A stretch of 64,000 nt of DNA from Prosopocoilus inquinatus. Lineage: Eukaryota > Arthropoda > Insecta > Coleoptera > Lucanidae. The stretch covers positions 39,298,001 through 39,362,000 of the forward strand of contig CM069873.1 of assembly GCA_036172665.1 (NCBI GenBank). The letters run 5' to 3'. Made by a program: the position numbers and the translations under genes. This document shows, piece after piece, positions 18,800-30,708 of the stretch. The notes under the pieces are model-generated. The model was not told where the DNA came from, ran no database searches, and worked only from the letters and a program-made list of their open reading frames with translations. Position 1 is the first letter of the stretch, and every line of letters starts with the position of its first letter.

Positions 18800-20795
18800 A
18801 AGTAATTGTTGTGTAAAATCAGGACAAATGTGACACTTAATTATTTATACGCTACATAACGAACCGATAAATGTTAATCCGAATTACGAAATTTACGATA
18901 ATATTTATTTTTGCTGGTAAACTAGCTGTTACATATATGCAAATCGATCGGACCAGACTTTAAATTCAATGCTTTTTTAATGGGTCTGGCTGGTTTCTTT
19001 ACAGTTTTCCAGAGCGCAGAGCCGATGCTGCGTTTAACAAATGCCAGGTATTAAAATTAATGAAGGTCGTTTGTTAAGCATGCTACGTTTTTTGCGCTAA
19101 TGTAAACGGAAGGCAGTTATTTTTTTTCTATTAAACATAAATGATATTCTACAGTAAAACGTTAATTAATGCACACATCTAACATCTAGCTCTCTACTTT
19201 TGCCAATTATATTGCATTAACGGAAGTTTTTCAATAAATCAAATTTATTAACAAAATAATGAAAGTAATCATAATTAAATCGTTAATTAATAGAGTACTA
19301 TACTCGCTGGGGTAGCGACGGATTTACTGAAGGTATTTCAACAAGCGTGAAAATGAGTGGAAAGTGTCCATAAAGGCGCTGAACACAAAACCGCACGTCT
19401 TATTCTGAGTTGGCCGTAAAGAGAAGCCATTTAGCTCTAAAGGTACGAAAAAGTATATCAAGGCTGATTTTTTTATGTTGTTTTAGGTTGGTAAAACTGA
19501 TAGTGCGTCTAGCAGGTTTCCTCGTTCCCATTTAATATGCAGTTTAAAATTTCCTCCCCGCAAAAGTAACTCGTGATGTCACACGAAACTTCCGTCCATT
19601 CACTAAAAATGGAATCAATTCTATTGTCCTATTGATCAAATACCTCAAAAATCTGGTTCATATGCCAATGTAATTTATCACGTGACGTGTCGTAACGAGA
19701 TCGCACCCTTTGTCCTCTCCGCTGATCGAGGGAACCTTCTAATACACAGTCCAGCTCTACCAACCTTTATGAATAGATAAAACAGAGACAGCCTACGATC
19801 GCTTTTTGATCTGACATTGTTATATTTATTGTAGGTTAGCAAAAAAGTATAACCAGACGCCAGGTAAATAATTGTAATTTGATTATTTTAATGTTAAAAG
19901 CTGAAACTATTAATGAGCAAAATTTAGACAAGTAAGTCAGAAATTAATTTGTCACACAAACGTTTTTGAATGGCAGGACTGATTTCTTTTTGCTGATGAC
20001 CTAAATTTTAAATGTTCCAATAAGTTTAAGGTAGTTTTTTGTAAGATGACATTTCTCCAATAATTTTATAAAACTGGTACCTTGGGAAAGTTTTAAAGGC
20101 TGACTTGAAGTTCTGATCGTTGTACGTCTTCTATGAGCAATAAACACCATCGGATCACATTTGTTTTAATAAGAATTTTACATACCTTCAATTACTTTCC
20201 GAATACTTGGCATATAGCTCCCCGGAAAACGGGAGAATAAATTTTCTTTAACTTACGGGCGATTATAACACGAGTATTTCATTAACTATAATTATAATTC
20301 AGAGAAACTTCAGTATTTAAATCGATTGCAAGGAAATGTCGCGTCGGCAGAAATAAGATTTAATAGAAACTTCTTGTATTCAGTCTTTGCTCTATATTAA
20401 GAGAGTATTTGATATTATACGCCAGGTAAAACAATTGTACTGGCGATAAATAATTAACTGAAAAATTGTCAGACGAGTCAGTCATATTTAAGCTACATTT
20501 TGCGCGATTCACTTCTTCTTTCGACGCGTAGAAATTTTCAGAGTAATTAGTTGGCCACTTGTACTCCGACCTCCGAGATCTTCCGCGACGTTGCGCCACA
20601 TAGTAGGAACGCCGGAAATTATTTTAATAATCCTATTACGCGACGAGTTCGTTCGGTGCATTTTCTCGGAGCCACTGAAACCATTACGTGAACATATGCC
20701 AAATCGTATCCTTAGTCATCCCCTTGAGACAATAAAAAGTGTACAATTGTAAATGTATAAAATTATAGAAATTATTACCAATACATTGTCATCAG
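18800..20795. other. Non-coding stretch
   Basis: No gene I can support. The only recognised item is a 50-base fragment of the hammerhead element on minus (19,769-19,818). The 79-codon ORF near 20.4-20.6 kb has no supporting motif. Confidence 0.5.
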
Positions 20796-20841
20796 TTTTT
20801 TTTTATCTGTGGTGTTTTGCCCAACGGGATCTTAAGTCATA
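20796..20841 (-). mobile_element. Truncated SINE 3' end
   Basis: Minus-strand gttgggcaaaacaccacag followed by an A run, matching the 3' end of the fuller SINE at 23,082-23,345. Confidence 0.6.
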
Positions 20842-21111
20842 CTTACATTTACACTCGTTTTGACGAGTTGATTTGCCAGTCGAAGTTTGGCATACTGTAA
20901 ACTGATGTCGTTTGATAAATGTAACCGTCAAAACTACCATAAATGCTTCAAAGTCTGGTTCTGTTAGGCGGAGAATATTAAAAAAAAGTTAGATCTGATA
21001 AAGAACTACAGATTATATAAGAGAGAGGATACGTTACGTCGTATCTAACGCATGAGCGACAGCTGCTACCAGAAAACACCAAATCAAGAACACTTCGTAT
21101 TGCATAAACGC

Positions 21112-21346
21112 GTGAATTTCGGTATTTTTGTTATAATAGTAAATGAAACAGATACTGATAGTTTATAGAAACAATGTGCAATGTGTAACAAAGCCGACCC
21201 GAAAAGAAAGAGCCCAGCAAACACGTTGCAGCCAAAGTGAATTTCGATGTTTTTGTTGTAATTGTGAATTAAACAGATATTAATATAGTTTATATGTATA
21301 ATCAATGTGCAATGTGTAGCCAAGCCGGCCGGAGAAGAAAGAGCCC
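21112..21346. repeat. Tandem duplication, period about 126 bp
   Basis: Two diverged units (21,112-21,215 and 21,238-21,346) share gtgaatttcg, caatgtgcaatgtgta and agaaagagccc in the same order. Confidence 0.8.
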
Positions 21347-22163
21347 CGAATAACATTTCACGGGAAAAAAGAAATGTCTTTCACATGGACCGTTCTAGTA
21401 TCAGATGTACTATCGCAGACAATATAAACGGAACGATGGAAAATTTGCTTGTCACTAATGCCTCTTAGGACCTAGCGAAACTGAGCTTTACTACACATTA
21501 TATCGCATTACCTGCCGGAGTAAATATCTCGACCGTGCGATGCAATAAACTCGAATTTCGCACAGTTATACTGCTTCTCGTTCCGTTTATACTGTTTGCG
21601 ATGGTACCTCGCTTGTGCCTTATCCTCTCTCTTACATAATCTAAGACAATTGCTAAAAACTCGAGCCCACGATATATACCGTGATTTCGAAATGTCTCCC
21701 GATATTTTCGGGGTGAATAGAACATCTGAACAACAGTTTGCCAAATTTCTAGGGCAAGTAAAAGAGGCCAAAATAAGACTTTTTTGTTGTGCAACATAGG
21801 GTCGGAAATTAATAATTACTTTTTAAGACTGTAAAAATGAAACATGAAAGAATACTGAAATAATTATTAACGTACCAAATCGAGGTAATTAAATAAATAA
21901 AATTCTTGTTATACAGGGTGTCGCAAAAGTTTCCGGGATTTGTTTACACATAATTTTTTGATGTTTTTTGAGTATCTTAAATTCTAAAAATTGGTAATTG
22001 TATTGAATTTTCTGTCAAATATTAATCTAGAATGTGTTTGTTTAATTCTTTGTCTATTTTGAGCTAAGAGAACTGTGAATCATTAAAATAAATGTGTAAC
22101 AATTACACAAGATATGAATAGAGATGATCGGCATTGTTTGAGACCAATTGAAGAATTACTGTC

Positions 22164-22382
22164 GAAAGCAAAATATAGTAGACAAAACAGTTACCTGCAA
22201 TTATTCTTTCTCAAAATGGTATCGTTTAAGAATAACTTTAGAGATAACATTTAAAAAATTGAAAGATTTCAGATTTAACAACCTTAAGGTTTCGGTAAAA
22301 TTTATTAATTCTTCTTTAATCAATACCATTTTGAGAAAGAATAATTACAGGAAATTGTTTTTGTCTACTATTTTTTGCTTTC
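22164..22382. mobile_element. Foldback/MITE-like inverted repeat
   Basis: Arms of about 59 bp (22,164-22,222 and 22,323-22,382) are near-perfect reverse complements (gaaagcaaaatatagtagac against gtctactattttttgctttc) around a loop of about 100 bp. No coding capacity. Confidence 0.8.
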
Positions 22383-23081
22383 AACTGCAGCTCATTCGAC
22401 ACCAGTACCAAAACGAAATGGAACTGATCCTAATGTTGAAGCCGCTGGCGAGATACGAGCGAATCTTGGAATTTTTGAACGCACAACACAATTGAAGGAG
22501 TCAGTGCAAGAAGCAGCTAAGTCACACTTTTATGTTTTCGAACAATTGTGAACTGAATATTTCAATACACTCCCACATTTTTATTTATTGCTCCAGGATT
22601 TGATTTTTTTGTACACAGAGATACATTGGTGTACAATAAAATGTCCAAGTTCAAATTTAGAAAATTTGCTTAGGTCCTGAAAAATAATATAAGATTTTTT
22701 TAGACTTTTTGCACTGAATTTCGGTAATGAAATCATTTATAATAGAAACATTTCAACGAAAAATATTTTTTTTAATTTATTTGTTTGTTAAGTAACGTAT
22801 GACTTTATAAATTTAAAATCTCAGTTGCTTGTGTGAAAAAAAAAATGTTTTAACTTAGAACCGTTATACTTACTTAAATTTCATCGACTTTTTGTGAGTA
22901 CTAAGTAATATTCCGTGATTAAGTTTTGTGTTCGTTGTAGAAACCATTTTGTAAAAGTATAAATTAAAAATTAGTTATATTAAACTACTGGTATAATATT
23001 TGAGTTAAGAAATGATATGCGCTATCAAGTTAACAACAATATCTGTATTTAGCTAAGAAATGAAATTTATTCCTATCCACA

Positions 23082-23345
23082 TTTTTTTTTTTTACCTGTG
23101 GTGTTTTTGCCCAACGGGGTCCTAAGTCATAGACTTGTCAGGACCTCAGGAGCAGTGGAGTGTATTTTTGTGTGTGTAAAGTGTTCCATGGCTTTGTTAC
23201 TTCCAAACCTCCTCACCGTTGAAGGGGAAGTAGTGTCGAATTTTCTCCCCAGCACTAAAGGGTACCTGAAGTGAGTAACAACCCTCGAAAATTATCTCGA
23301 CCTTACGATTGCAAGGCCGGTCCCTTACCACTGGACCGTTCAGGC
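23082..23345 (-). mobile_element. tRNA-derived SINE
   Basis: On minus the element starts with a tRNA-like head (ggtccagtggtaagggaccg as box A region, aaggtcgag as degenerate box B) and ends with gttgggcaaaaacaccacag and a run of 12 or more A. A truncated relative is at 20,796-20,841. Retroposed by another element's machinery if ever active. Confidence 0.65.
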
Positions 23346-23491
23346 GTTGAATAAAGAACTTATGTTATAAACAATTAAAAATTCATATGTAAATAATTGA
23401 TACTGTTGGCTGTTATTTTGTGATATTCCATTTTACAGGAATAAATTAAATAAAACACTATTTTAGTATATATCACTGCATTTAACACAAG

Positions 23492-23760
23492 AATGTTTAC
23501 CAATTAACGTGTAATGATTGTAAAAGCGTGTACATCGGCCAAACTGGTAGGGCGTAAATGAACATTGCAGATCATTTAATCTAAAGAACACAGACTCCAC
23601 CTTTGCTAACCATTTATTAGAAAATAATCATACTTTCCTCAATAACAATATTAAAATACATCATTTCGAAAACAAAGGTAGTAAATTGAACCTCCTGGAA
23701 TCACCTGAAATCCATAAAGCGAAAAGAAACACGAACGTGATTCTGCTTAACGACCAATGA
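23492..23760 (+). pseudogene. Penelope-like GIY-YIG endonuclease fragment
   Basis: The plus strand encodes VYQLTCNDCKSVYIGQTGRA, the Cys-x-x-Cys plus YIGQTGR signature of the Penelope-type GIY-YIG endonuclease. After a stop and a frameshift it continues as ANHLLENNHTF, then LNLLESPEIHK and LLNDQ before TGA at 23,758-23,760, the usual order at the C terminus of these proteins. No reverse transcriptase is visible upstream. This is an old, 5'-truncated relic. It matters because hammerhead-bearing repeats in the window are the kind of sequence Penelope-like elements carry. Confidence 0.8.
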
Positions 23761-23894
23761 ATCATGTCAATTTTGTGATTTAAATCGATACAATATTTTC
23801 CAAAAATTACGTACATAGAATTTGCACTACCAGTTAAAGTGGTACCCGTATCGAAAGAACAGCGCACCACTTCTGGAATAATTTCTACATGTAC
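23761..23894 (-). pseudogene. Densovirus-like capsid (VP) relic, C-terminal fragment
   Basis: Endogenous parvovirus sequence. On minus the frame reads a densovirus capsid segment with the characteristic RCSFDTGTTLTGSANS block. It is cut at 23,894 by the end of the TIR element; the upstream part of the same protein is at 31,486-31,972. The left end abuts the Penelope endonuclease relic. Non-functional. Confidence 0.8.
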
Positions 23895-24639
23895 ACTCGT
23901 AGACTTTAAAAAAGCCCATGTTTTTACAGCCCCTGTCCACTACTTTCCCGGCCGACTATATTAATCCGACTGACCTAAAGCTATTTACATGTACTCTTGC
24001 AACCTTTCCAACATTTATCTGTATATGTATGATGCATTGATGATTCAATATAATACTGCTTTATACGGATCGGGTTCACTATAGGAAAAACTTTCATTTT
24101 TCGAAAAACGAAATCATTATAAAAAGACTCCTTCCTAAAACGTAATAAATATTACAGAAAATAATAAATTCTCATTAATAACTGAAAAAGTTAGGAAATT
24201 TATCTTTTAACTTTAACAAAATGTGACAAAAATCAAAATTCTTTTTAAAAATCATGTCAACTGGGAACTGGCGGTATTATGAATTTGATACCATATCACG
24301 TTTTCATTCATAATATCCTTGTTTTATAAAAATTTTGGCAGGTCCTTAAAATTTAAAAAATGAAGAAAAAATTAAAACTTATTTTTTTAAGAAAGTTAAT
24401 TTTAAATTATTCTACGTAACTACTACCCCCATTACATTGGTATTGATCATTAACTTAAACAGCTTACTTGAATTTACTAAGGGAATTTTTGAACTTTGTC
24501 CTATTTTGCGAAAGTGTAAACATGATTTTATTTTACGTTATTGTTATTAATGGATATTTAATATTTTCTATGGCGGTTTTGGAATTTTTATATTTTTTTT
24601 TCGAAAAGTGAAAAATTTAAAGGTTTCTCCTATTGTGAA

Positions 24640-26050
24640 ATCGATCCGTGGACACGGTGTATATTCTATACAGGTTGTAACAAAAATACAGACCGCTACT
24701 TCAGGGACGTATTCTACAGATCAAAATAAAGAAAGAAGTTCATATAAACATGTATACAAGGTGTTCACGGGAAGCTGCAATAACAGTTAACTCTCTTATT
24801 TAAATTTTCAGGTTTTTAACTTTTTTTTAATAAAACATAATCTTTTTATAATCGCAATGCGTTGAAAACATCATACTAATTATGTCTCTTTTCTTCCAAA
24901 GCCTAGTATTTTTCTATTATTTGGCAAATAAATCTTGATGTTAAAGGAAAATGTCTACAACAGCTAACTTTTTTATTTGAAATTTTACGAGGTAATTTAA
25001 AATAGTAAATTTTATGACTTTTCTGCTAGATTTTATGGCAGTATCGGAAAAACAATGACTATTTGGTTTTAGAGAATTTAAATTGTTTTGTATTTTCTTA
25101 CAACTTGTTCAGGATATTTAATTAAATTCGTCTCTAAAAAAATATTTTCTAGCTATTGATACGGTTTCCCGCGAACACCTTGTATACATGTTTAAATGAT
25201 TTTTTTTAGATTTATTTTAACATTTTAACTAAAATTAAATGTATAATTTTCAATTTCATAATTTTAATAATTTAACTATAACATGAAAACAGCTGATTTT
25301 TTGGACATAAGTTTATTTGAACTTTTTTGTCATTTTGGTCAGCAGAATTTCTCAGAAGTAGCAGCTACTTCAATGATATATGCTACAGATTAAAGTGAAG
25401 AAAAGAAAAACATGTATACAGAGTGTTCGCGGTAAACCGTATCATAGCTAGAAAAGAACTTTGTAGAGGATACTGAATTAGATATCTGAACGGGTTGCGA
25501 TGATAAAAAGCTTATATTCCGTTAAAAAATAATTAAAAATTAAAAATTGTCGTTTGTGTTTCTGATCCTGCCATAAAATCGAGCGGAAAAGATCCTGTAA
25601 CTTTCCTAATTCAAGTTACCCTGTGACATTTCAAATAAAAAAATTAGCTATTGTAGACATATTTCTTGAACACTAAAATTTATTTACCAAATAATGAAAA
25701 AAAAAATAGTAGGCTTTAAAAGAAAATATTTTAGAAACACAATTAATATGACATTCTGAACGTGATGCGATGATATAAATTATTGGGTTTTATTAAAAAA
25801 AGGTTAAAAACAATTGAAAATCTCCAAAACCTGACAGTCATTTGTTTTTCTGATATTGCCGTAGAATTGGGCACGACAGGTCCTGAAGCGTTTCCAATAC
25901 AAGTTACTTCGAAAAAATTCAAATAAGAGAGTTGGTTGTTGCTGCAGCTTCCCATGAACATCCTGTGTACATATTTATATGAATTTTTTTCGTTATCTGT
26001 AGAATACACTTTTGAAGTAGCGGCCTGTAGTTTTGTTACACCCTGTATAC
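24640..26050. repeat. Cluster of dispersed repeat family B
   Basis: Several diverged copies in both orientations. Copies at about 25,420-25,685 and 25,740-26,050 are tandem. An inverted copy lies at about 24,650-25,200 (caaggtgttcacgggaagc against cgcgaacaccttgtatac). Ends carry the phrase caccctgtatac or its complement, common at DNA-transposon-like repeat ends in insects. No protein is encoded. Confidence 0.6.
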
Positions 26051-26167
26051 TTATACAAAATTCCCAGAAATCTAATAATTTTCTGAGTTTTCTTGATTAG
26101 ATATAACTTCCTTTAGAATTTTAATTTTACTATAATTTTATACTAAATGCAATTATAAAAATAATCG

Positions 26168-26397
26168 TGTGGCGGCAATTTCCAAGGAACGAGAGAGCGA
26201 CTCACCTTCCCGGAATAACAGGAACTTGGCCGACACCGGATATTTCTTGGATCCCACCGGGTGACAAAGAGGTTCGATGAGATTCCGGGGGTAGGAGTCA
26301 GTCAGTTCACGTTACCGTCACGAATCGTTTCAAGTCTTTAGCCACGAGGCACTTGTATATAAATATTTGTAAATATTATTATAATAAAGATTAGCCA
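26168..26397 (+). repeat. 5' LTR of gypsy element
   Basis: 230 bp beginning TGTGGCGGC and ending TTAGCCA. Matches the 3' copy except for T/G within cttgga(t/g)ccc and A/C within cagttc(a/c)cg. Confidence 0.95.
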
Positions 26398-26400
26398 AAT

Positions 26401-26418
26401 TGGTGACCCCGACGCGAT
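26401..26418 (+). promoter_or_regulatory. Primer-binding site of gypsy
   Basis: TGGTGACCCCGACGCGAT directly follows the 5' LTR after three bases; TGG pairs with the CCA end of a tRNA primer. The tRNA species was not determined. Confidence 0.75.
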
Positions 26419-26423
26419 CGAAA

Positions 26424-27237
26424 ATGGCTCATAATAATAGCACATCTGATCAATTAGTCACCTGTGATATCGCGCGCGTAAGTGTGAAAATTCCGCCGTT
26501 TTGGGCCGCTAAACCGGAATTGTGGTTTGTGCAACTAGAAGCGCAGTTCGAACAAGCCAGAATAACTTCAGATGCCACGAAATATTGTTATGTAATCGGA
26601 GCCTTAGAACCTTCGCAGTTAGAAGAGATAGAAGACTTTGTCGTTAATCCGCTAGATGAAGACAAATACGCTAACATAAAAAAAGCACTAATCAAGCGTC
26701 TTTCCGTGTCAAGAGAACAACGCATACAACAACTCCTAGATCTTGAAGAAATTGGAGACCGAAAGCCGTCACAATTCTTGCGTCATTTGAGAAGATTAGC
26801 TGGTAATACCGTGACAGATGATTTTCTCAAAGCATTGTGGCTCCGACGCCTACCCGAAAATATGCGTGCTATCTTGGCCGCGCAACCGGATGCTATACTG
26901 ACCGAATTGACAGAGTCGGCGGATAAGATCCACGAAACGTTATCCGCTACAAATCAGTGTTCAGAAATCTCGAAACGAGAGAAAAATTTGCAATCCACGT
27001 TGCAAGAGATAATTTGCCGTTTGGACCACCTAGAATCGCATGGCCCACGAAGACGTTCGGCGGAACGACGAGAACCTCGGAAGAACTACCTGTTCGCCAT
27101 CATACCGCCGAAGACAAACTAGAGGGTCCGGTGCACGGACGGAAGTTAACAACGGTGAGTGTTGGTATCACCAGAGATTCGGCGACGCCGCGACACGATG
27201 CCGTTCCCCGTGTGACCGAGCTGCGGGAAACGCTTAG
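26424..27237 (+). pseudogene. Gypsy Gag (capsid/nucleocapsid), frameshifted
   Basis: Start at ATG 26,424 (MAHNNSTSD). The body (KIPPFWAAKPELWFVQLEAQ, LLDLEEIGDRKPSQFLRHL) is the standard insect Ty3 Gag capsid pattern. This frame stops at 27,120-27,122. The zinc knuckle CWYHQRFGDAATRCRSPC lies in another frame at about 27,160-27,215, so an indel near 27,045-27,130 separates capsid from nucleocapsid. It forms the retrotransposon particle and packages RNA. Confidence 0.85.
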
Positions 27238-27245
27238 GCCGTAAG

Positions 27246-28759
27246 TTGAGTGCGGTGAGCAACAACGGCCCAACACTTCGCCGCCTTTTTGTTACCGATA
27301 AGAACTCAAAAATTTCGTTCCTAATAGACACGGGTGCAGACATTTGCGTATTTCCCCGTTCAAAAACGAGCGGAATTAGAAATAAAAGTGACTATAAACT
27401 GTACGCGGCAAATAAGACAGTCATTAATACATACGGAACTATAGTGCTAAATTTAAATCTAGGATTAAGACGTGAATTTTTGTGGCGTTTCGTAGTCGCA
27501 GATGTGGATAAACCGATAATTGGTGTGGACTTCCTATCACATTTCGGTCTGCTAGTAGACGTTCGCAACAACAAAGTGCTAGACAATACAACCTGCCTGG
27601 CAACGCGCGGTAAGGCGGTGAAGGAGAAAATAAACTCGATTAAAACGATTAAAGGGAAATCAGAGTACGACAAACTCTTACGCGACTTCCCCGAGCTTAC
27701 GCGGCCACCAGGTATTGGTAGTGCGGTAAGACATAACGTAGTGCATCACATCAACACTACACCAGGTCCTCCATTGTTCTGCAGACCAAGAAGGCTCGCA
27801 CCAGACCGGTTACGAATAGCGAAGGACGAATTTAAGATGATGTTGCGAGAGGGCATCGTGAGACCATCTAAAAGCTCGTGGGCCTCAGCGCTACACCTGG
27901 TGCCCAAGAAAAATAACGAGATGCGACCATGTGGAGATTACCGCGCTCTGAATAGCCGGACGATTCCGGACAGATACCCGATTCCACACATCGAAGATTT
28001 CGCTCACATGCTAGCCGGTAAAGAAATTTTTACCACCATCGATCTAGTGCGAGCCTACAATCAAATACCGGTCGCAGCGGAAGACGTGGAGAAGACCGCT
28101 ATTGCAACACCCTTCGGCCTGTACGAGTTCCCACGCATGCCGTTTGGGTTAAGAAATGCAGCGCAAACCTTTCAACGATTCATTGACGAAGCACTGAGAG
28201 ATTTAGATTTTTGCTATGCATATTTAGATGACATATTAGTGGCATCGAGTAACGCTGACGAACATAAACAGCATATACACCAGCTGTTTCGGCGTTTAAA
28301 GCAATACGGCATAGTAATTAATTCCGATAAGTGTGTGTTCGGACAAAGTGAAGTTCGTTTTCTAGGATACCTGGTGGACAGAAACGGGACGAAGCCGCTA
28401 CCCGACCGCGTGGACGCAATTTTACAGTTTCCGCAACCTAAGACCGTGAAAGAACTCCGTCGCTTCTTAGGAATGATTAACTTTTACCGCAATACACATA
28501 CATTACAATATACACTGATCATAAACCGCTAACTTTCGCTTTTCAACAGAAAACGGACAAATGTAACCCCCGGCAATTCAGATACCTGGATTTTATCGGT
28601 CAGTTTACAACCGACATTCGTCATGTTAAGGGACATGACAACGACGCGGCGGACGCTCTTTCTCGCATCGAAGGAATATCAAGCGCTGTTGACAGTGCAA
28701 CCTTAGCAGCAGCTCAAGAAAACGATCCAGAACTACAACAACTACTGCAAGACAATTAA
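27246..28759 (+). pseudogene. Gypsy Pol: protease, reverse transcriptase and remnant RNase H
   Basis: The protease active site [11 protein letters not shown] is near 27,325. RT motifs are seen from [13 protein letters not shown] through [15 protein letters not shown] and the catalytic YLDDILVAS near 28,220. At about 28,490 the RT frame (LGMINFYR) jumps to the end of RNase H, where [10 protein letters not shown] and HVKGHDNDAADALSR are recognisable in a shifted frame. Well over a hundred codons are missing, including the RT connection and the RNase H catalytic start. The second piece ends at TAA 28,757-28,759, with the same frame continuing into integrase. Confidence 0.88.
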
Positions 28760-29997
28760 AGCGGGTTGCAGTTGAAGAAAATCCGGGTACTGGACGGAAA
28801 CATCGAATTATATTGTGACATAGCTACAGGTACGACCCGACCTTATGTTACTGCTAGCTTACGAAGACAAGTTTTCGATAGCCTCCATTGTTTGTCGCAC
28901 CCGGGTGTACGAGCATCGCAGAAGATGGTGACTCAACGATATGTTTGGCCGAAAATCAACGTGGACTGTCGTAGATGGGCGCGCGCGTGTATACAGTGTC
29001 AATGCGCCAAAATTTCACGCCACGTCGCTGCACCGATCGGCACATTCGCGAACGACATGGGCCGCTTCGAGCACGTCCACATTGATATCGTAGGACCACT
29101 CCCAGCGTCAAGAGGCTACCGCTACTGTCAACATGAGTGGACCGTTTCACCCGGTGGCCTGAAGTAATCCCGCTGGCAGATATCGAGGCTACAACGGTGG
29201 CGCGAGCTTTCGTAGAAAATTGGATAGCCAGATTCGGTGTACCTCTCCGAGTGACGACAGACCAAGGTCGTCAGTTTGAATCACGGTTATTCAATGAAAT
29301 AACCCAATTAACAGGCGCGACTCATATCCGAACAACAGCGTATCACCCCGAAGCCAACGGTATGATGGAAAGGTTTCATCGCCAGCTCAAGTCGGCTATC
29401 AAATGCCACGAAACGGAGAAATGGGTCGACGTGCTTCCCATCGTTCTTTTAGGCATAAGAGCAGCCTACAAGGAAGATTTGCAGACGTCTGTGAGCGAAT
29501 TGGTGTACGGATCAACATTACGCCTCCCCGGCGAGTTCTTCGTTTCGCAGTCTACGTCCTTAACTACGACCGACTATGGGCGACAGTTACGAGACCGCAT
29601 TCGCACGTTGAGGCCAACACCAGGGACACGCCACGATAAGAAGAAAATCTTCGTTTTCAAAGATCTACGTACAGCGTCGCATGTTTTTATCAGACACGAT
29701 GCGGTGCGGCAACCACTACAACCGGCGTATGATGGACCGTACCTAGTACTCGAACGACACGAGAGGTACTTCAAAATTAAAATTAAAGAGAAAGAAAGGC
29801 GGGTCTCTATCGAACGGCTGAAGCCAGCGTACATCGAAGCTGGCAACCAAAGCCTCAACATGAATAGCCCAGAAACAAGTAGACCGTGTCGGACGAACGA
29901 CGCCGAGGACGTTCAAGACGAAGAGCACACGAATGGACATACAACTCGATCCGGCCGCCGTGTCAGATTTGCAAATTATTATCAAGCTGGATTTTAA
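28760..29997 (+). pseudogene. Gypsy integrase (frameshifted)
   Basis: Zinc-binding HHCC domain (CLSHPGVRASQKM, CIQCQCAK), then the core with first Asp in HVHIDIVGPLP. A frameshift at about 29,127-29,137 precedes DRFTRWPEVIPLADIEATTV. The second Asp lies in VTTDQGRQFE and the Glu in PEANGMMERFHRQL. The C-terminal part has a GPY/F-type module (YDGPYLVLER) and the frame ends GRRVRFANYYQAGF at 29,997. All three catalytic acids remain. Upstream the frame is closed by the TAA at 28,757. Confidence 0.9.
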
Positions 29998-30284
29998 AAT
30001 CGGACGTTTTCACTGGCAAGGGGGTAATGTGGCGGCAATTTCCAAGGAACGAGAGAGCGACTCACCTTCCCGGAATAACAGGAACTTGGCCGACACCGGA
30101 TATTTCTTGGAGCCCACCGGGTGACAAAGAGGTTCGATGAGATTCCGGGGGTAGGAGTCAGTCAGTTCCCGTTACCGTCACGAATCGTTTCAAGTCTTTA
30201 GCCACGAGGCACTTGTATATAAATATTTGTAAATATTATTTTAGAAAAATTTTGTGCAAATCGTTTTTGATTGCAGTGAGAACC

Positions 30285-30349
30285 TCGAGCAGCCTCTGGA
30301 CAGCTGTTTCAGCCCTGCTTGGGGCTTCTTCAGCAGAAACGTAGCTCGA
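30285..30349 (-). ncRNA. Type I hammerhead ribozyme
   Basis: Core CTGAAGA at 30,333-30,327 on minus, stem II with loop CAAGCA, GAAA, ACAGCTGT. Predicted cleavage between 30,299 and 30,298. All stems intact. Confidence 0.88.
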
Positions 30350-30643
30350 CATTCCCACTGCAGACCAATAACGACTTGCCCAATTTATTCGCAAATGCGA
30401 TGTAAGAATGATGAACATATAAATTAGCGACATCTTACTATCGCTTTTTGACCTAACATTGCAGTAGGATAGACAAATTGAAGCGGGATTTGCTCCTAAT
30501 GAGTCCCCCATGCAAGGCGGCCATGCTTGCTGTCAAAGCATAATGAAAGCGATAGTAAGATGTCGCTAATTTATATGTTCATCATTCTTACATCGCATTT
30601 GCGAATAAATTGGGCAAGTCGTTATTGGTCTGCAGTGGGAATG

Positions 30644-30708
30644 TCGAGCTACGTTTCTGCTGAAGAAGCCCCAAGCAGGGCTGAAACAGCTGTCCAGAGG
30701 CTGCTCGA
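30644..30708 (+). ncRNA. Type I hammerhead ribozyme
   Basis: TCGAGC 30,644-30,649, TTTCTG 30,654-30,659, CTGAAGA 30,660-30,666, GAAA 30,683-30,686, cleavage after C30,694, GCTCGA 30,703-30,708. All stems intact. Confidence 0.88.

Noticed and set aside
20360..20599. 79-codon minus-strand ORF
   Set aside because: No motif, no splice sites and no neighbouring gene to support it.
21901..21960. Transposon end (tacagggtgtcgcaaaagtt)
   Set aside because: Only one end is found; no partner inverted repeat within a sensible distance, so no element is called.
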